A stretch of DNA of 64,000 bases. Origin: Gammaproteobacteria bacterium. Lineage in GTDB: Bacteria; Pseudomonadota; Gammaproteobacteria; Pseudomonadales; UBA5518. Under the pieces are notes generated by a model. The model was given only the letters and a program-made list of their open reading frames with translations, made no database searches and was not told the DNA's origin. Of this stretch, positions 50,434-59,663 are shown in pieces. Position 1 is the stretch's first letter; each line of letters opens with the position of its first letter. The position numbers and the translations under genes were made by a program. Location of the stretch: NCBI GenBank assembly GCA_016718385.1, contig JADKDK010000009.1:1-64000 (forward strand). The letters run 5' to 3'.

Positions 50434-52266
50434 GCTTCCTCTACCTCACTTTCCTCGCGCCGCTCGCCGGCTTCCTGCTGCTCGCCTTCTCGCGCGGGCG
50501 CCTCGGCGAGAACGCCGCCGCCATCATCGGCGCGGGCTCGGTCGGCGTGAGCGCGCTGGTCACGGCACTCGCGGCCGCGCAGTTCAGCGTCCCGGTGACG
50601 CAGGTGCTGTGGACCTGGATGCATATCGGCGACTTCGCGCCGCGCTTCGCCCTTTACCTCGACGGGCTCTCGCTCACGATGCTCGGCGTGGTCACCGGGG
50701 TCGGCTTCCTGATCCACGTGTTCGCCTCCTGGTACATGCGCGGCGAGGAGGGCTACTCGCGCTTCTTCGCGTACATGAACCTCTTCGTCGCCAGCATGGT
50801 GATGCTGGTGCTGGCCGACAACCTCGCCTTCCTCTACCTCGGCTGGGAAGGCGTGGGCATCTGCTCCTACCTGCTGATCGGCTTCTACTACCGCACGGTC
50901 GCCAACGGCAACGCCGCGATCAAGGCCTTCCTGGTCACGCGCGTGGGCGATGTGTTCATGGCCATCGGCCTGTTCATCCTGCTGTCGCAACTCGGCACCC
51001 TCGACATCCAGGAACTGCTCGCGCGCGCGCCCGAGCGCTTCGCCAGCGGCGACCCGCTGATCGTCGCGGCCACGCTGATGCTGCTCGGCGGCGCGGTGGG
51101 CAAGTCCGCGCAGCTGCCGCTGCAGACCTGGCTCGCCGACGCCATGGCCGGCCCCACGCCGGTATCGGCGCTCATCCACGCCGCCACCATGGTGACCGCC
51201 GGCGTGTACCTGATCGCGCGCACGCACGGCCTGTTCGAGCTCGCGCCGCACGTGCTGGAACTGGTCGGCGCGGTGGGCGCCGTGACGCTGCTGATCGCCG
51301 GCCTGTGCGCGCTGGTGCAGACCGACATCAAGCGCGTGCTGGCCTACTCGACCATGAGCCAGATCGGCTACATGTTCCTCGCGCTCGGCGCCGGCGCGTA
51401 TTCCGCCGCGATCTTCCACCTGATGACGCACGCCTTCTTCAAGGCGCTGTTGTTCCTCGCGGCCGGCGCCGTGATCGTCGCCTGCCACCACGAGCAGAAC
51501 ATCTTCCGCATGGGCGGCCTGCGCAAGCGCCTGCCGCTCGAATACGCGAGCTTCCTCGTGGGCGGCGGCGCGCTGTGCGCCCTGCCCTTCGTGACCGCGG
51601 GCTTTTTTCTCGAAGGACGAGATCCTCTGGGCCGAGTACACCACCGGACACCAGTTCCTGTTCCTGGCCGGGGTGGCAGGCGCGTTCCTGACCTCGCTCT
51701 ACACCTTCCGCCTGATCTTCACCGTGTTCCACGGCGAGCAGCACACCGAGGCACACGCGGGCCGCGGTCTTGCCTACAGCGTGCCGCTGATCACGCTGCT
51801 CGTGCTGTCCACCGGGCTCGGCGCGATGATCCACCCGCCGCTCGCCGAGGTCCTGCCGGTGCTGAAGGGACAGGTCGCGGAAGGCGAGCGCCACTTCGTG
51901 GAGATCCTCGCGGCCGGCGTCGGCATCGCCGGCATCGCGCTCGCGGCAGTGCTGTTCCTCGGCAAGCGCACGCTGGTCACCGGGCTCGCGAACAGCGCCG
52001 CAGGACGCTTCGTCGGCAACTGGTGGCTGAACGCCTTCGGCTTCGACGCGCTGTACAACGCGCTGTTCGTGCGTCCGTTCCTGTTCCTTGCGCGTTCCGG
52101 GCGCCGCGACGCGCTCGACGGCACGATCGGCCTGCTGCCGGTCGGCGTGCGCGCGCTGAACCGCCTGGTGGTGCTGCCGCAGACCGGCAGGCTGCGCTGG
52201 TACGTGGCGTCGATAGCGCTGGGCGCGGTGCTGGTGGTGGGTTTCGTCGTGATCAACCTCGTCTAA
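50430..52266 (+). CDS. nuoL: NADH-quinone oxidoreductase subunit L, frameshift at a T homopolymer
   Basis: The antiporter-like subunit with the long lateral helix, about 611 residues when repaired. The first 392 codons are in frame, with LADNLAFLYLGWEGVGICSY, AMAGPTPVSALIHAATMVTA and KRVLAYSTMSQIGYMFLALG. At 51603-51608 a run of six T (GGCTTTTTTCTCG) shifts the frame; with five T it reads TAGFFSKDEILWAEYTTGHQ and continues to the stop at 52266 (FLTSLYTFRLIFTVFHGEQH). The Lys in FSKDE and neighbouring residues are highly conserved in NuoL, so this is almost surely a sequencing error. The unrepaired frame runs on as nonsense through nuoM and into nuoN. Confidence 0.95.
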
Positions 52267-52281
52267 GGAAACGCTCGGCCC

Positions 52282-53811
52282 ATGCTGCTCGCCTGGCTGA
52301 TACTCATCCCGATCCTCGGCGGCCTGCTGTGCTGGCAGACCGACCGCTTCGGCAACCTGCCGCGATGGATCGCGCTCGGCGCCATGACCGCGGTCTTCGC
52401 GCTGTCGCTCGAGCTCTGGGCGACCGGCGACTACAGCCTCGCGCACGGCATCCACGACGTGCCGCAGTGGCAGATGGAATTCGTGATGCCGTGGATTCCG
52501 AGCCTCGGCATCAGCATCCACCTCGGCGTCGACGGCCTCTCGCTCGCGCTGATCGTGCTCACCGGCTTCCTCGGCATCCTGTCGGTGCTGTGCTCCTGGC
52601 GCGAGATCCAGCGCCGCACCGGCTTCTTCCACCTGAACCTGATGTGGATCATCGGCGGCGTGGTCGGGGTGTTCCTCGCACTCGACCTGTTCCTGTTCTT
52701 CCTGTTCTGGGAAATGATGCTGGTGCCGATGTACTTCCTGATCGCGCTGTGGGGACACCGCGCCGCGAGCAGCAAGTCGCGCATCTCCGCAGCCACCAAG
52801 TTCTTCATCTACACGCAGGCCTCGGGCCTGGTGATGCTGCTGTCGATCCTCGGGCTGGCATTCGCGCATTTCGACGCCACCGGCGTGCTCAGCTTCGACT
52901 ACGAGGTACTGCGCGGCACGGTGCTCTCCCCGGCGCTGGAATTCGTGCTGATGCTGGGCTTCTTCGTCGCCTTCGCGGTGAAGCTGCCGATCGTGCCGCT
53001 GCATGGCTGGCTGCCCGACGCGCACTCGCAGGCGCCGACCGCCGGCTCCGTCGACCTCGCCGGCCTGCTGCTGAAGACGGCCGCCTACGGCCTGCTGCGC
53101 TTTGGCCTGCCCTTCTTCCCCAACGCCTCCGAGGCCTTCGCGCCCATCGCGATGTGGCTCGGCATCGCCGGCATCTTCTACGGTGCCGTGCTGGCCTTCG
53201 CGCAGACCGACATCAAGCGCCTGGTCGCCTACACCTCGATCTCGCACATGGGCTACGTGCTGATCGGCATCTACGCCGGCGGCGAGATGGCGCTGAAGGG
53301 CGCCGTGGTGCAGATGATCGCGCACGGCCTCTCGGCCTCGGCGCTGTTCATCCTGTGCGGCCAGCTCTACGAGCGCCTTCACACCCGCGACATGCGCGAG
53401 ATGGGCGGTCTGTGGGCACGCCTGCCGTGGATTCCGCCCCTGGCGCTGTTCTTCGCCGCGGCCTCGCTGGGGCTGCCGGGCACCGGCAACTTCGTCGGCG
53501 AGTTCCTGATCCTCGCGGGCAGCTACGCGGCGGCACCGCTGGTCGTGGTGCTCGCCACGGGCGGCCTCGTGCTCGCCTCGGCCTACTCGCTGATCATGGT
53601 CCACCGCAGCATGTTCGGGCCCTCGCGCTCCGACGCCCCGATTGCCGCCGCTTCCACGCGCGAGGTCCTGATGCTGCTCAGCCTCGTGGCCACCATCGTG
53701 GGCCTCGGTCTCTATCCCCAGCCGGTGCTCGACCTCGCCGAGCGTCCGGTCGCGCTGGTGCAGCAGTATTACGCACCGGCGTCGAGCCAATCCGGAGCCA
53801 CCTCGCCATGA
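52282..53811 (+). CDS. nuoM: NADH-quinone oxidoreductase subunit M
   Basis: A 509-residue antiporter-like proton-pumping subunit with about fourteen membrane segments. Signatures: FFLFWEMMLVPMYFLIALWG with the pump Glu (about residue 151), KLPIVPLHGWLPDAHSQAPT with the Lys (about 234), and DIKRLVAYTSISHMGYVLIG. Starts 15 bases after nuoL and overlaps nuoN by ATGA. Confidence 0.96.
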   Translation: MLLAWLILIPILGGLLCWQTDRFGNLPRWIALGAMTAVFALSLELWATGDYSLAHGIHDVPQWQMEFVMPWIPSLGISIHLGVDGLSLALIVLTGFLGILSVLCSWREIQRRTGFFHLNLMWIIGGVVGVFLALDLFLFFLFWEMMLVPMYFLIALWGHRAASSKSRISAATKFFIYTQASGLVMLLSILGLAFAHFDATGVLSFDYEVLRGTVLSPALEFVLMLGFFVAFAVKLPIVPLHGWLPDAHSQAPTAGSVDLAGLLLKTAAYGLLRFGLPFFPNASEAFAPIAMWLGIAGIFYGAVLAFAQTDIKRLVAYTSISHMGYVLIGIYAGGEMALKGAVVQMIAHGLSASALFILCGQLYERLHTRDMREMGGLWARLPWIPPLALFFAAASLGLPGTGNFVGEFLILAGSYAAAPLVVVLATGGLVLASAYSLIMVHRSMFGPSRSDAPIAAASTREVLMLLSLVATIVGLGLYPQPVLDLAERPVALVQQYYAPASSQSGATSP

Positions 53812-55238
53812 CGATAGGATCCACTGAGCTGCTCGCGCTCTCGCCGCTGCTCGTCACCGTGGCGACCGCGGTCATCGTGATGCTGTCGGTGGCCTGGCGC
53901 CGCCACCACTTCCTGAACGCCACGCTCACCGTCGCGGGCCTCAACGCGGCGCTGCTGGCGACTTTCATCACCAACGAGCAGATACCCGGTGTCATGGCCG
54001 TCACCGGGCTGCTGGTGCACGACGGCTATTCGCTGTTCGGCACCGCGGCGGTGCTGGTGTCCACGCTCGGCTGCGCGACGCTCGCGCACGCCTATCTCGA
54101 GGGCGTGAACGACAACCGCGAGGAAATGTACCTGCTGCTGCTGATCGCGGCGGCCGGCGCCATCGTGCTGGTCAGCGCGCGCCACATGGTGTCGTTCCTG
54201 ATCGGCCTCGAGCTGATGTCGATCCCGCTCTACGGCATGGTGGGTTACATCTACCGCGACAAGCGCTCGCTGGAGGCCAGCATCAAGTACCTGGTGCTGT
54301 CGGCCGCGGCCTCGACCTTCCTGCTGTTCGGCATGGCGCTGGTCTACGCGCAGACCGGCTCGCTCGCCTTCGCCTCGCTCGCGGGCGCCGTGCAGATGGG
54401 CGCGCCGCTGGTCACCATGGGCCTGGCCATGATCCTGGTCGGCATCGCCTTCAAGCTCTCGCTGGCGCCGTTCCACCTGTGGACCCCGGACGTCTACCAC
54501 GGCGCGCCGGCGCCGGTGGGCGCCTTCCTCGCCACGGTGAGCAAGATCGCGGTGCTGCTGGTGCTGCTGCGCTGGTGGAACATGCTCGGCCTGGGCCAGA
54601 CGGCGGTGTTCACCACGCTGCTGGCGACGCTCGCGGCGCTGTCGATCCTGGCCGGCAACCTGCTCGCCCTGCAGCAGGCCAACGTCAAGCGCCTGCTCGG
54701 CTACTCCTCGATCGCGCATTTCGGCTACGTGCTGGTGGCGATCATCGCGGGCAACGAGCTCAGCTCCGACGCCGTGAAGGTCTACCTGCTGACCTACATG
54801 GCCGCCACCCTCGGCGCCTTCGGCGTGCTGACGCTGCTGTCCTCGCCCTACCGCGGCGACGACGCCCAGGGGCTCGCGGACCTGCGCGGCCTGTTCTGGC
54901 AGCGCCCATTCCTCGCGGCCGTGCTCACCCTGTCGGTGCTGTCGCTGGCCGGCGTACCGCTCACCGCGGGTTTCATCGCGAAGTTCTACGTGATCGCGAC
55001 CGGCGTGAAGGCCGGCCTGTGGTGGCTGATCGCCGCCCTCGTGGCAGGCAGCGCGATCGGGATCTACTTCTACCTGCGCGTCATGGTGACCATGTTCCTG
55101 GCCACCCCGGGCAAGCGCCGCCTCGATGCCGCGCGCGACTGGGGCCAGCACTCCGGAGGCATCATGACGGTCATGCTCGCCCTGTTCACGCTGGCGGTCG
55201 GCCTGTACCCCCAGCCGCTGATCGACCTGCTGCAGTAG
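53808..55238 (+). CDS. nuoN: NADH-quinone oxidoreductase subunit N
   Basis: A 476-residue antiporter-like subunit. Conserved motifs are SFLIGLELMSIPLYGMVGYI with the pump Glu, KLSLAPFHLWTPDVYHGAPA with the Lys, and VKRLLGYSSIAHFGYVLVAI. The ATG at 53808 overlaps the nuoM stop. Last gene of the operon; its stop is followed within ten bases by poly-G/poly-C sequence, so no terminator can be read. Confidence 0.96.
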   Translation: MTIGSTELLALSPLLVTVATAVIVMLSVAWRRHHFLNATLTVAGLNAALLATFITNEQIPGVMAVTGLLVHDGYSLFGTAAVLVSTLGCATLAHAYLEGVNDNREEMYLLLLIAAAGAIVLVSARHMVSFLIGLELMSIPLYGMVGYIYRDKRSLEASIKYLVLSAAASTFLLFGMALVYAQTGSLAFASLAGAVQMGAPLVTMGLAMILVGIAFKLSLAPFHLWTPDVYHGAPAPVGAFLATVSKIAVLLVLLRWWNMLGLGQTAVFTTLLATLAALSILAGNLLALQQANVKRLLGYSSIAHFGYVLVAIIAGNELSSDAVKVYLLTYMAATLGAFGVLTLLSSPYRGDDAQGLADLRGLFWQRPFLAAVLTLSVLSLAGVPLTAGFIAKFYVIATGVKAGLWWLIAALVAGSAIGIYFYLRVMVTMFLATPGKRRLDAARDWGQHSGGIMTVMLALFTLAVGLYPQPLIDLLQ

Positions 55239-55245
55239 GTTCTGC

Positions 55246-55342
<97 letters not shown>

Positions 55343-55356
55343 CGCGCCTACGACGC

Positions 55357-55791
55357 TCAGTAGCGTCCGGTGATATAGCCTTCCAGCTGCTCGATGTGGT
55401 TGCGCTGCTGCGTGATCATGTGCATCACGACGTCGCCGATGGTCACCATGCCCACGAGCTCCTCGTCGTCGATGACCGGCAGGTGGCGGATGCGCCGTTC
55501 CGTCATCAGCTGCATGCACTCCTCGATCGACTGTTCCGGCGACACGGTGATCAGCGGCGAGCTCATCAGCTCGCTCACCAGCGTCTTGTGCGCCCGGCGA
55601 CCCCGGATGATGCCCTTGCGCGCGTAGTCGCGTTCCGAAAACATGCCGACCGGGCGGCCGTCGTCGACCACCACGAGCGCGCCGATCTGGTGGCTCGCCA
55701 GCAGCGTGACCGCCGCATAGACCGTGAGCGAAACGTCCACGGTCCGCACGCCGGAGGGTTTGGCCGCCAGGATCTGGGTCACGTTGAGCAT
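55357..55791 (-). CDS. CBS domain pair protein
   Basis: A 144-residue protein made of two CBS motifs (about residues 8-60 and 75-130), a unit that binds adenine nucleotides and senses energy state. Typical segments are LASHQIGALVVVDDGRPVGM followed by FSERDYARKGIIRGR, and MTERRIRHLPVIDDEELVGM followed by TIGDVV. The start at 55791 has GGAG upstream on the minus strand. Stand-alone CBS pairs regulate varied partners; the partner is unknown. Convergent with the nuo operon across the poly-G tract. Confidence 0.9.
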   Translation of the reverse strand: MLNVTQILAAKPSGVRTVDVSLTVYAAVTLLASHQIGALVVVDDGRPVGMFSERDYARKGIIRGRRAHKTLVSELMSSPLITVSPEQSIEECMQLMTERRIRHLPVIDDEELVGMVTIGDVVMHMITQQRNHIEQLEGYITGRY

Positions 55792-55827
55792 GGACTCCCC
55801 CGCCGAATCTTGCGTAAAGCGCCGTTA

Positions 55828-57597
55828 TCATGACCCATGCGATTCGCGCGTGACAAGCGCGGGGCGCGCCTGTACCGGCACCGCCTGCTCTCCCCGGATC
55901 AGGCGTCCCGGCAGCGCGCCGGTGGGCTTTCCCCCGCGCTGCACCACCGCCCCGCTGACGATGGTCGCGACATAACCGCGCGCATCCTGCACCATGCGCC
56001 GCCCGCCGGCCGGCAGGTCGTAGCGCACGCGCGGCGGCTCGAGCGCGAGGCGCGCGAAATCGATGAGGTTGACGTCGGCCTTGTAGCCCGACGCCAGCAC
56101 GCCGCGATCGTTCAGCCCCACCGCCTGCGCGGTACGCTGCGTCAGTCCGTGCACCACCTGCGCCAGCGGCAGGCGCTCGCCGCGGCTGCGCTCGCGCACC
56201 CAGTACTGCAGCATGTAGGTCGGCAGGCTCGCGTCGCACAGGAACCCGAGGTGCGCCCCGCCATCGCCGAGACCATAGATCGCGTGCGGATGGCGCATCA
56301 TCGTGAGCAGGTCGTCCAGCGAGTTGCCCACGAAGTTCACGGTGGGCGCCATCAGCACGGCCTGTGCGTCCTGCTCGAGCATCAGGTCGTAGGCCATCTC
56401 CTGCGGCGTCACGCCGCGAAGCGCGGCCAGGCCCGCGACGCTGCCCTCGGCCGTGGGCTCGTAGAAGGGCTGTTCGCCGAGCGGGTACATGCCCGCCCAC
56501 ATCCGCAGCAGCGCCTCGCCCGGGAAGCCGGAGGACTCGGGCGTCTCGGTCACGATGCGCGCGCGGATCTCGGGGCGCCGCAACTGCTCGCGGCGCTGCG
56601 CCACGCTCAGCCCGGACAGCGACTTGAAGGTCGGCGTGTAGCTGAACGGGTTGAAGCTCAGCTCGAAGCCGAGGTTCAGCCCGATGGGGCGCCCGCTGAC
56701 CTGGGCCTTGATGTCCATCCCGTCGGCATTGCAGGCGTCGATCCAGGCGAGGATCTTGCGCCACTTGTCGGGGGCGTGGTGCCACTGCAGCAGGGACACC
56801 GACAGCGGCCGGCCCGAACGCTGCACAACGCGGCGCAGCATCGGCAGCTCGGTGTCCAGGTCGGTGAAATCGGAGACCAGCTGCAGCACGCCGCGCCCCC
56901 TGACGCCCAGCGCGGCACCGATGGCCGCGAGTTCGTCCTCGGCCGCGGTCAGCGTGGGCACCGGGATGCCGTCGCTGGCGCGGTGGTTGATCGTGCGCGA
57001 GGTGCCGAAGCCCAGCGCCCCGGCGTCGATCGCCTCGCCCGCCAGCCGTGCCATCAGCGCGCAGTCCCCGGCGTTGGCCGCCTCGCGCGCCACCGCGCGC
57101 TGCCCCATCGCGAAGACGCGCAGCGCCGCGTGCGGGATCTGGGTCGCTATGTCGCAGTCGTAGCGTCGCGCGTCCAGCGCATCCAGGTACTCGGGGAAGC
57201 TCTCCCAGTTCCACGGCAGCCCGGTGGCGAGCACCACCTCGGGCAGGTCCTCGACGCCTTCCATGAGCTTCACCAGCCGCTCGCGGTCCGCGGGGCGGCA
57301 GGGCGCGAAGCCGACGCCGCAATTGCCGAGCAGCGCGGTGGTGACGCCGTGCGAGGTCGAGGGCACCAGGCGGTTCTCCCAGGTGACCTGGCCGTCGTAG
57401 TGCGTGTGGATGTCGACGAAGCCGGGCGTGACCAGCAGGCCGCGCGCGTCGATCTCCTCGCGCCCGCGCTGCGCGAGCCTCTCGCCCACCGCGCTGATCC
57501 GCCCTCCCGTGATCGCGACATCGCCGGTGAAGGGCTCCGCCCCGGTGCCGTCGACGACGGTGCCGCCGCGGATGATCAGGTCTGCTGTTTCGCGCAT
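55828..57597 (-). CDS. amidohydrolase family protein, N-acyl-D-amino-acid deacylase type
   Basis: A 589-residue paralogue of the gene at 13.5-15.2 kb. Start at the ATG at 57597 (MRETADLIIRGGTVVDGTGA). The metal motif is VDIHTHYDGQVTWE (about residues 62-75), the family Cys lies in GNCGVGFAPCRP, and the catalytic Asp in LGDGGAHLGFLCDASLPTYM. No signal peptide. Lies 130 bases downstream of a second, unrelated amidohydrolase on the same strand, with a REP-like hairpin in the gap. The two D-aminoacylase-like proteins align from end to end but differ widely in the middle, so different substrates are likely. Confidence 0.88.
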   Translation of the reverse strand: MRETADLIIRGGTVVDGTGAEPFTGDVAITGGRISAVGERLAQRGREEIDARGLLVTPGFVDIHTHYDGQVTWENRLVPSTSHGVTTALLGNCGVGFAPCRPADRERLVKLMEGVEDLPEVVLATGLPWNWESFPEYLDALDARRYDCDIATQIPHAALRVFAMGQRAVAREAANAGDCALMARLAGEAIDAGALGFGTSRTINHRASDGIPVPTLTAAEDELAAIGAALGVRGRGVLQLVSDFTDLDTELPMLRRVVQRSGRPLSVSLLQWHHAPDKWRKILAWIDACNADGMDIKAQVSGRPIGLNLGFELSFNPFSYTPTFKSLSGLSVAQRREQLRRPEIRARIVTETPESSGFPGEALLRMWAGMYPLGEQPFYEPTAEGSVAGLAALRGVTPQEMAYDLMLEQDAQAVLMAPTVNFVGNSLDDLLTMMRHPHAIYGLGDGGAHLGFLCDASLPTYMLQYWVRERSRGERLPLAQVVHGLTQRTAQAVGLNDRGVLASGYKADVNLIDFARLALEPPRVRYDLPAGGRRMVQDARGYVATIVSGAVVQRGGKPTGALPGRLIRGEQAVPVQARPALVTRESHGS

Positions 57598-57641
57598 GTG
57601 CCGTGCCGTTCCACTTCTGCCGCCAATTATCGATTCATGAC

Positions 57642-57693
57642 TGTAGGAGCGGCCCATGGCCGCGAATCATCGCGCGCATGGCGCGCTCCTACA
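57642..57693. repeat. REP-like imperfect inverted pair
   Basis: TGTAGGAGCGGCCCATGGCC at 57642-57661 faces an inverted copy ending GCGCGCTCCTACA at 57693. This is a diverged member of the GTAGGAGCGGGCC family, here in a same-strand intergenic gap rather than at a stop codon. Confidence 0.8.
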
Positions 57694-57720
57694 CAAGGAC
57701 GCACCGGCGCGCACCGATCA

Positions 57721-58923
57721 TCAGACAATGCGGTAGAGCTCGGCCGCGTTGTCGTGGAGAATCCACGCCTTCTGCTGCTCCGTCAGGTGCTGCGTCTGCC
57801 CCAGCAGCAGCTCGCGGCTCCACGGCCAGGTCGAATCGCTGTGCGGGAAATCGTTGGCCCACATCAGGCGGCGCGGATTCAGCATGTCGACGAGCTTCAG
57901 CGCGACCCAGTCGTCCTGGAAGGTCATGTACACGTTCTCGTAGAAGTACTCGCTCGGCGTGCGCGCCATGTCGCCCATCTTCAGCCAGAAGCGGTGGCGG
58001 TTGTAGCCATGGTCCATGCGGTAGGCAAAGTGCGGCGCCCAGCCCGCGTCGGCCTCGACGCAAACCACCTTCAACGCCGGGTGGCGCTCGAACACGCGGC
58101 CCCAGATGAAGGTGCCGATGATGTCCTGGATCGATTTGATCAGCATCTGCGCGGCGTTCTGCGGCGGCCCGCGGTGCGCCGAAGCCCCGCGCTGGCCGCT
58201 GGCGCCGATGGCGTTGGCGCCATCGCTGCGGCTGGTGAGGATGTGGAAACCGAGCGGCAGCCCGAGATCGACCGCGGCGCGCCACAGCGGATCGAAGCTC
58301 GGGTGGTCGTAGTCCTCCGCGGTAGCGGGGTTGCCCGGCATCATCACGCCCCTGAAGCCCATTTCGCTGAAGCGGCGGAACTCCTCGATGGTCTCCGCCA
58401 CCGAGCGCACCGCGGTCTGGCCCATGCCGAACAGCCGATCGGGCGCCGCAGCGCAGAACTCCTCCTGCAGCCAGCGGTTGTAGGCCCACATGCACGCGTG
58501 CTTGTAGTCGGCGTCCGGGTGGTTGCAGATCACCATGCCGACGGAAGGGTAGATGATCTCCGCCGCGATGCCGTCGCGGTCCTGGTCGGCGAGGCGCGCC
58601 TTGCCGTCCCAGCCGCCGCGGTGCAGGTCCTCGACGCGGCTCTCGCTCTTCCTGATCTCGCGCGGATCCTTGCCCGCCGCCGCCACGATGCCCAGCGGCA
58701 CCGCAGACGCCATGCCGTCGATCACGAACACGTCGCCGCCGTCGGCATCGCGCACCACTTTCGGCGCGCGGTCGCGGAAGGCCGGATCGATGCGGTCGAT
58801 ATAGCAGTGCGGCGGCTCGGTGACGTGCGAGTCGGCCGAGATCAGCCGCGGCGGCAGCGCGTTGCCCAGCGCCGCGGCAGCGGATTTTTCAATGCTCGCC
58901 AGGATAGGGTTCGTCACTGCCAT
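57721..58923 (-). CDS. amidohydrolase 2 family (ACMSD-like) metal-dependent hydrolase
   Basis: A 400-residue TIM-barrel amidohydrolase of the decarboxylase-like family. The N-terminal metal motif is ISADSHVTEPPHCY (the usual DxHxxE reads D-S-H-V-T-E, about residues 30-35). Further landmarks are LFGMGQTAVRSVAETIEEFR, GFHILTSRSDG with a His ligand, and the C-terminal LMWANDFPHSDSTWPWSREL with the catalytic Asp. Members are decarboxylases or hydrolases of cyclic or aromatic acids, and relatives are frequent in steroid and xenobiotic gene clusters; substrate unknown. Start ATG at 58923. Confidence 0.87.
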   Translation of the reverse strand: MAVTNPILASIEKSAAAALGNALPPRLISADSHVTEPPHCYIDRIDPAFRDRAPKVVRDADGGDVFVIDGMASAVPLGIVAAAGKDPREIRKSESRVEDLHRGGWDGKARLADQDRDGIAAEIIYPSVGMVICNHPDADYKHACMWAYNRWLQEEFCAAAPDRLFGMGQTAVRSVAETIEEFRRFSEMGFRGVMMPGNPATAEDYDHPSFDPLWRAAVDLGLPLGFHILTSRSDGANAIGASGQRGASAHRGPPQNAAQMLIKSIQDIIGTFIWGRVFERHPALKVVCVEADAGWAPHFAYRMDHGYNRHRFWLKMGDMARTPSEYFYENVYMTFQDDWVALKLVDMLNPRRLMWANDFPHSDSTWPWSRELLLGQTQHLTEQQKAWILHDNAAELYRIV

Positions 58924-59451
58924 CGCACTGCTCTCCTGTAATGGTTGTCATGGAGCCCCGCCAGCCAGCGCGGGAGCCAGCGGAGATTACGCCAGTCGCG
59001 CCGCCGGAATAAACGCTTGCGCACGCTTTGTATGGCGCCGCCGGAGCACGCGCGACAGGCGTGGCGAGGATGTCGCCTTACCGCCTGCAGGTTTGCCTTC
59101 CCTGGATCCGGCTCCGGCCGGACATCGGCTTGTCGCGGGACCCAACGAGCCGCTGCTGTGCCCACTTGCCTGTGCCGCGATTGCCACGCCGCGCTGGAGA
59201 AGATCGATCCCCGCCGGATCGAGCTGGCGGGCGATCGCGACGCATCGACCCTGCAGGCGCTCCCCGAAGCGATCCTGCCGCTGTCGATGTCCCGCGACAG
59301 TTTTTTTCGTTGAATCCGTCACGGGCGGCAACTTGCCCCGGTGACGGCGCGTCATGCCTGTGCTCCAATCGTGCCCGGTTCGTCCACCGGCCGGGCGACA
59401 TGCCGAAATCGTGTAAAGGGTGAGGAGCGCGCACCACGCGCGAAGGCCGTC
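58924..59451. other. 528-base intergenic region with terminator and hairpin, possible gene remnant
   Basis: No homology-supported gene. On the plus strand one frame ends CLCRDCHAALEKIDPRRIEL then AGDRDASTLQALPEAILPLS before a stop at 59311-59313; it looks codon-biased like real coding and overlaps a terminator-like hairpin, so it may be the tail of a small or degraded gene. A long inverted repeat (CCGTCAC at 59316-59322, GTGACGG at 59341-59347, with GGGC/GCCC inside) follows. Confidence 0.4.
59281..59307 (+). terminator. rho-independent terminator-like hairpin
   Basis: Stem CTGTCG (59281-59286) and CGACAG (59295-59300), 8-base loop, then seven T (59301-59307) on the plus strand. No recognised plus-strand gene ends here, which is why it is notable. 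Confidence 0.5.
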
Positions 59452-59631
59452 ATGAGCATTTCGAGAAATCAGCCTTGCCCCTGCGACAGCGGCAAGCGCT
59501 ACAAGCATTGTTGTGGCGCCAGGGGCGACGCGCCGCCTACGGCTCCTGCGCCGACCGCTGCCATCGAACTCAGGCTGATCATGCAGCGCGCGATGGCGCA
59601 CCAGACGCAAGGTTCTGCCGGCTGGCCCTGA
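59452..59631 (+). CDS. SEC-C zinc-binding motif ORF, probable N-terminus of the next gene
   Basis: The ATG at 59452 opens a 59-residue frame whose first part is a SEC-C motif: RNQPCPCDSGKRYKHCCGAR (about residues 5-24), with the C-x-C...C-C/H zinc ligands seen at the ends of SecA and in many fusion proteins. It is followed by a helical stretch (IELRLIMQRAMAHQTQ) that in related proteins leads into TPR or glycosyltransferase domains. The frame stops at 59631, while the +1 frame is open from 59475 through the large downstream gene, so one indel near 59610-59630 would join them. Whether it is separate or fused is unresolved; fusion is my preferred reading. Confidence 0.6.
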   Translation: MSISRNQPCPCDSGKRYKHCCGARGDAPPTAPAPTAAIELRLIMQRAMAHQTQGSAGWP

Positions 59632-59663
59632 GCAACGCCGACAGCGCGCGTGCCGCCCGCCTG

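Noticed and set aside
50430..55238. A 1602-codon plus-strand open frame spanning nuoL to nuoN
   Set aside because: Produced by the T-run frameshift in nuoL; the middle 2 kb is Arg/Pro-rich nonsense in frame with nuoN, while nuoM is intact in another frame.
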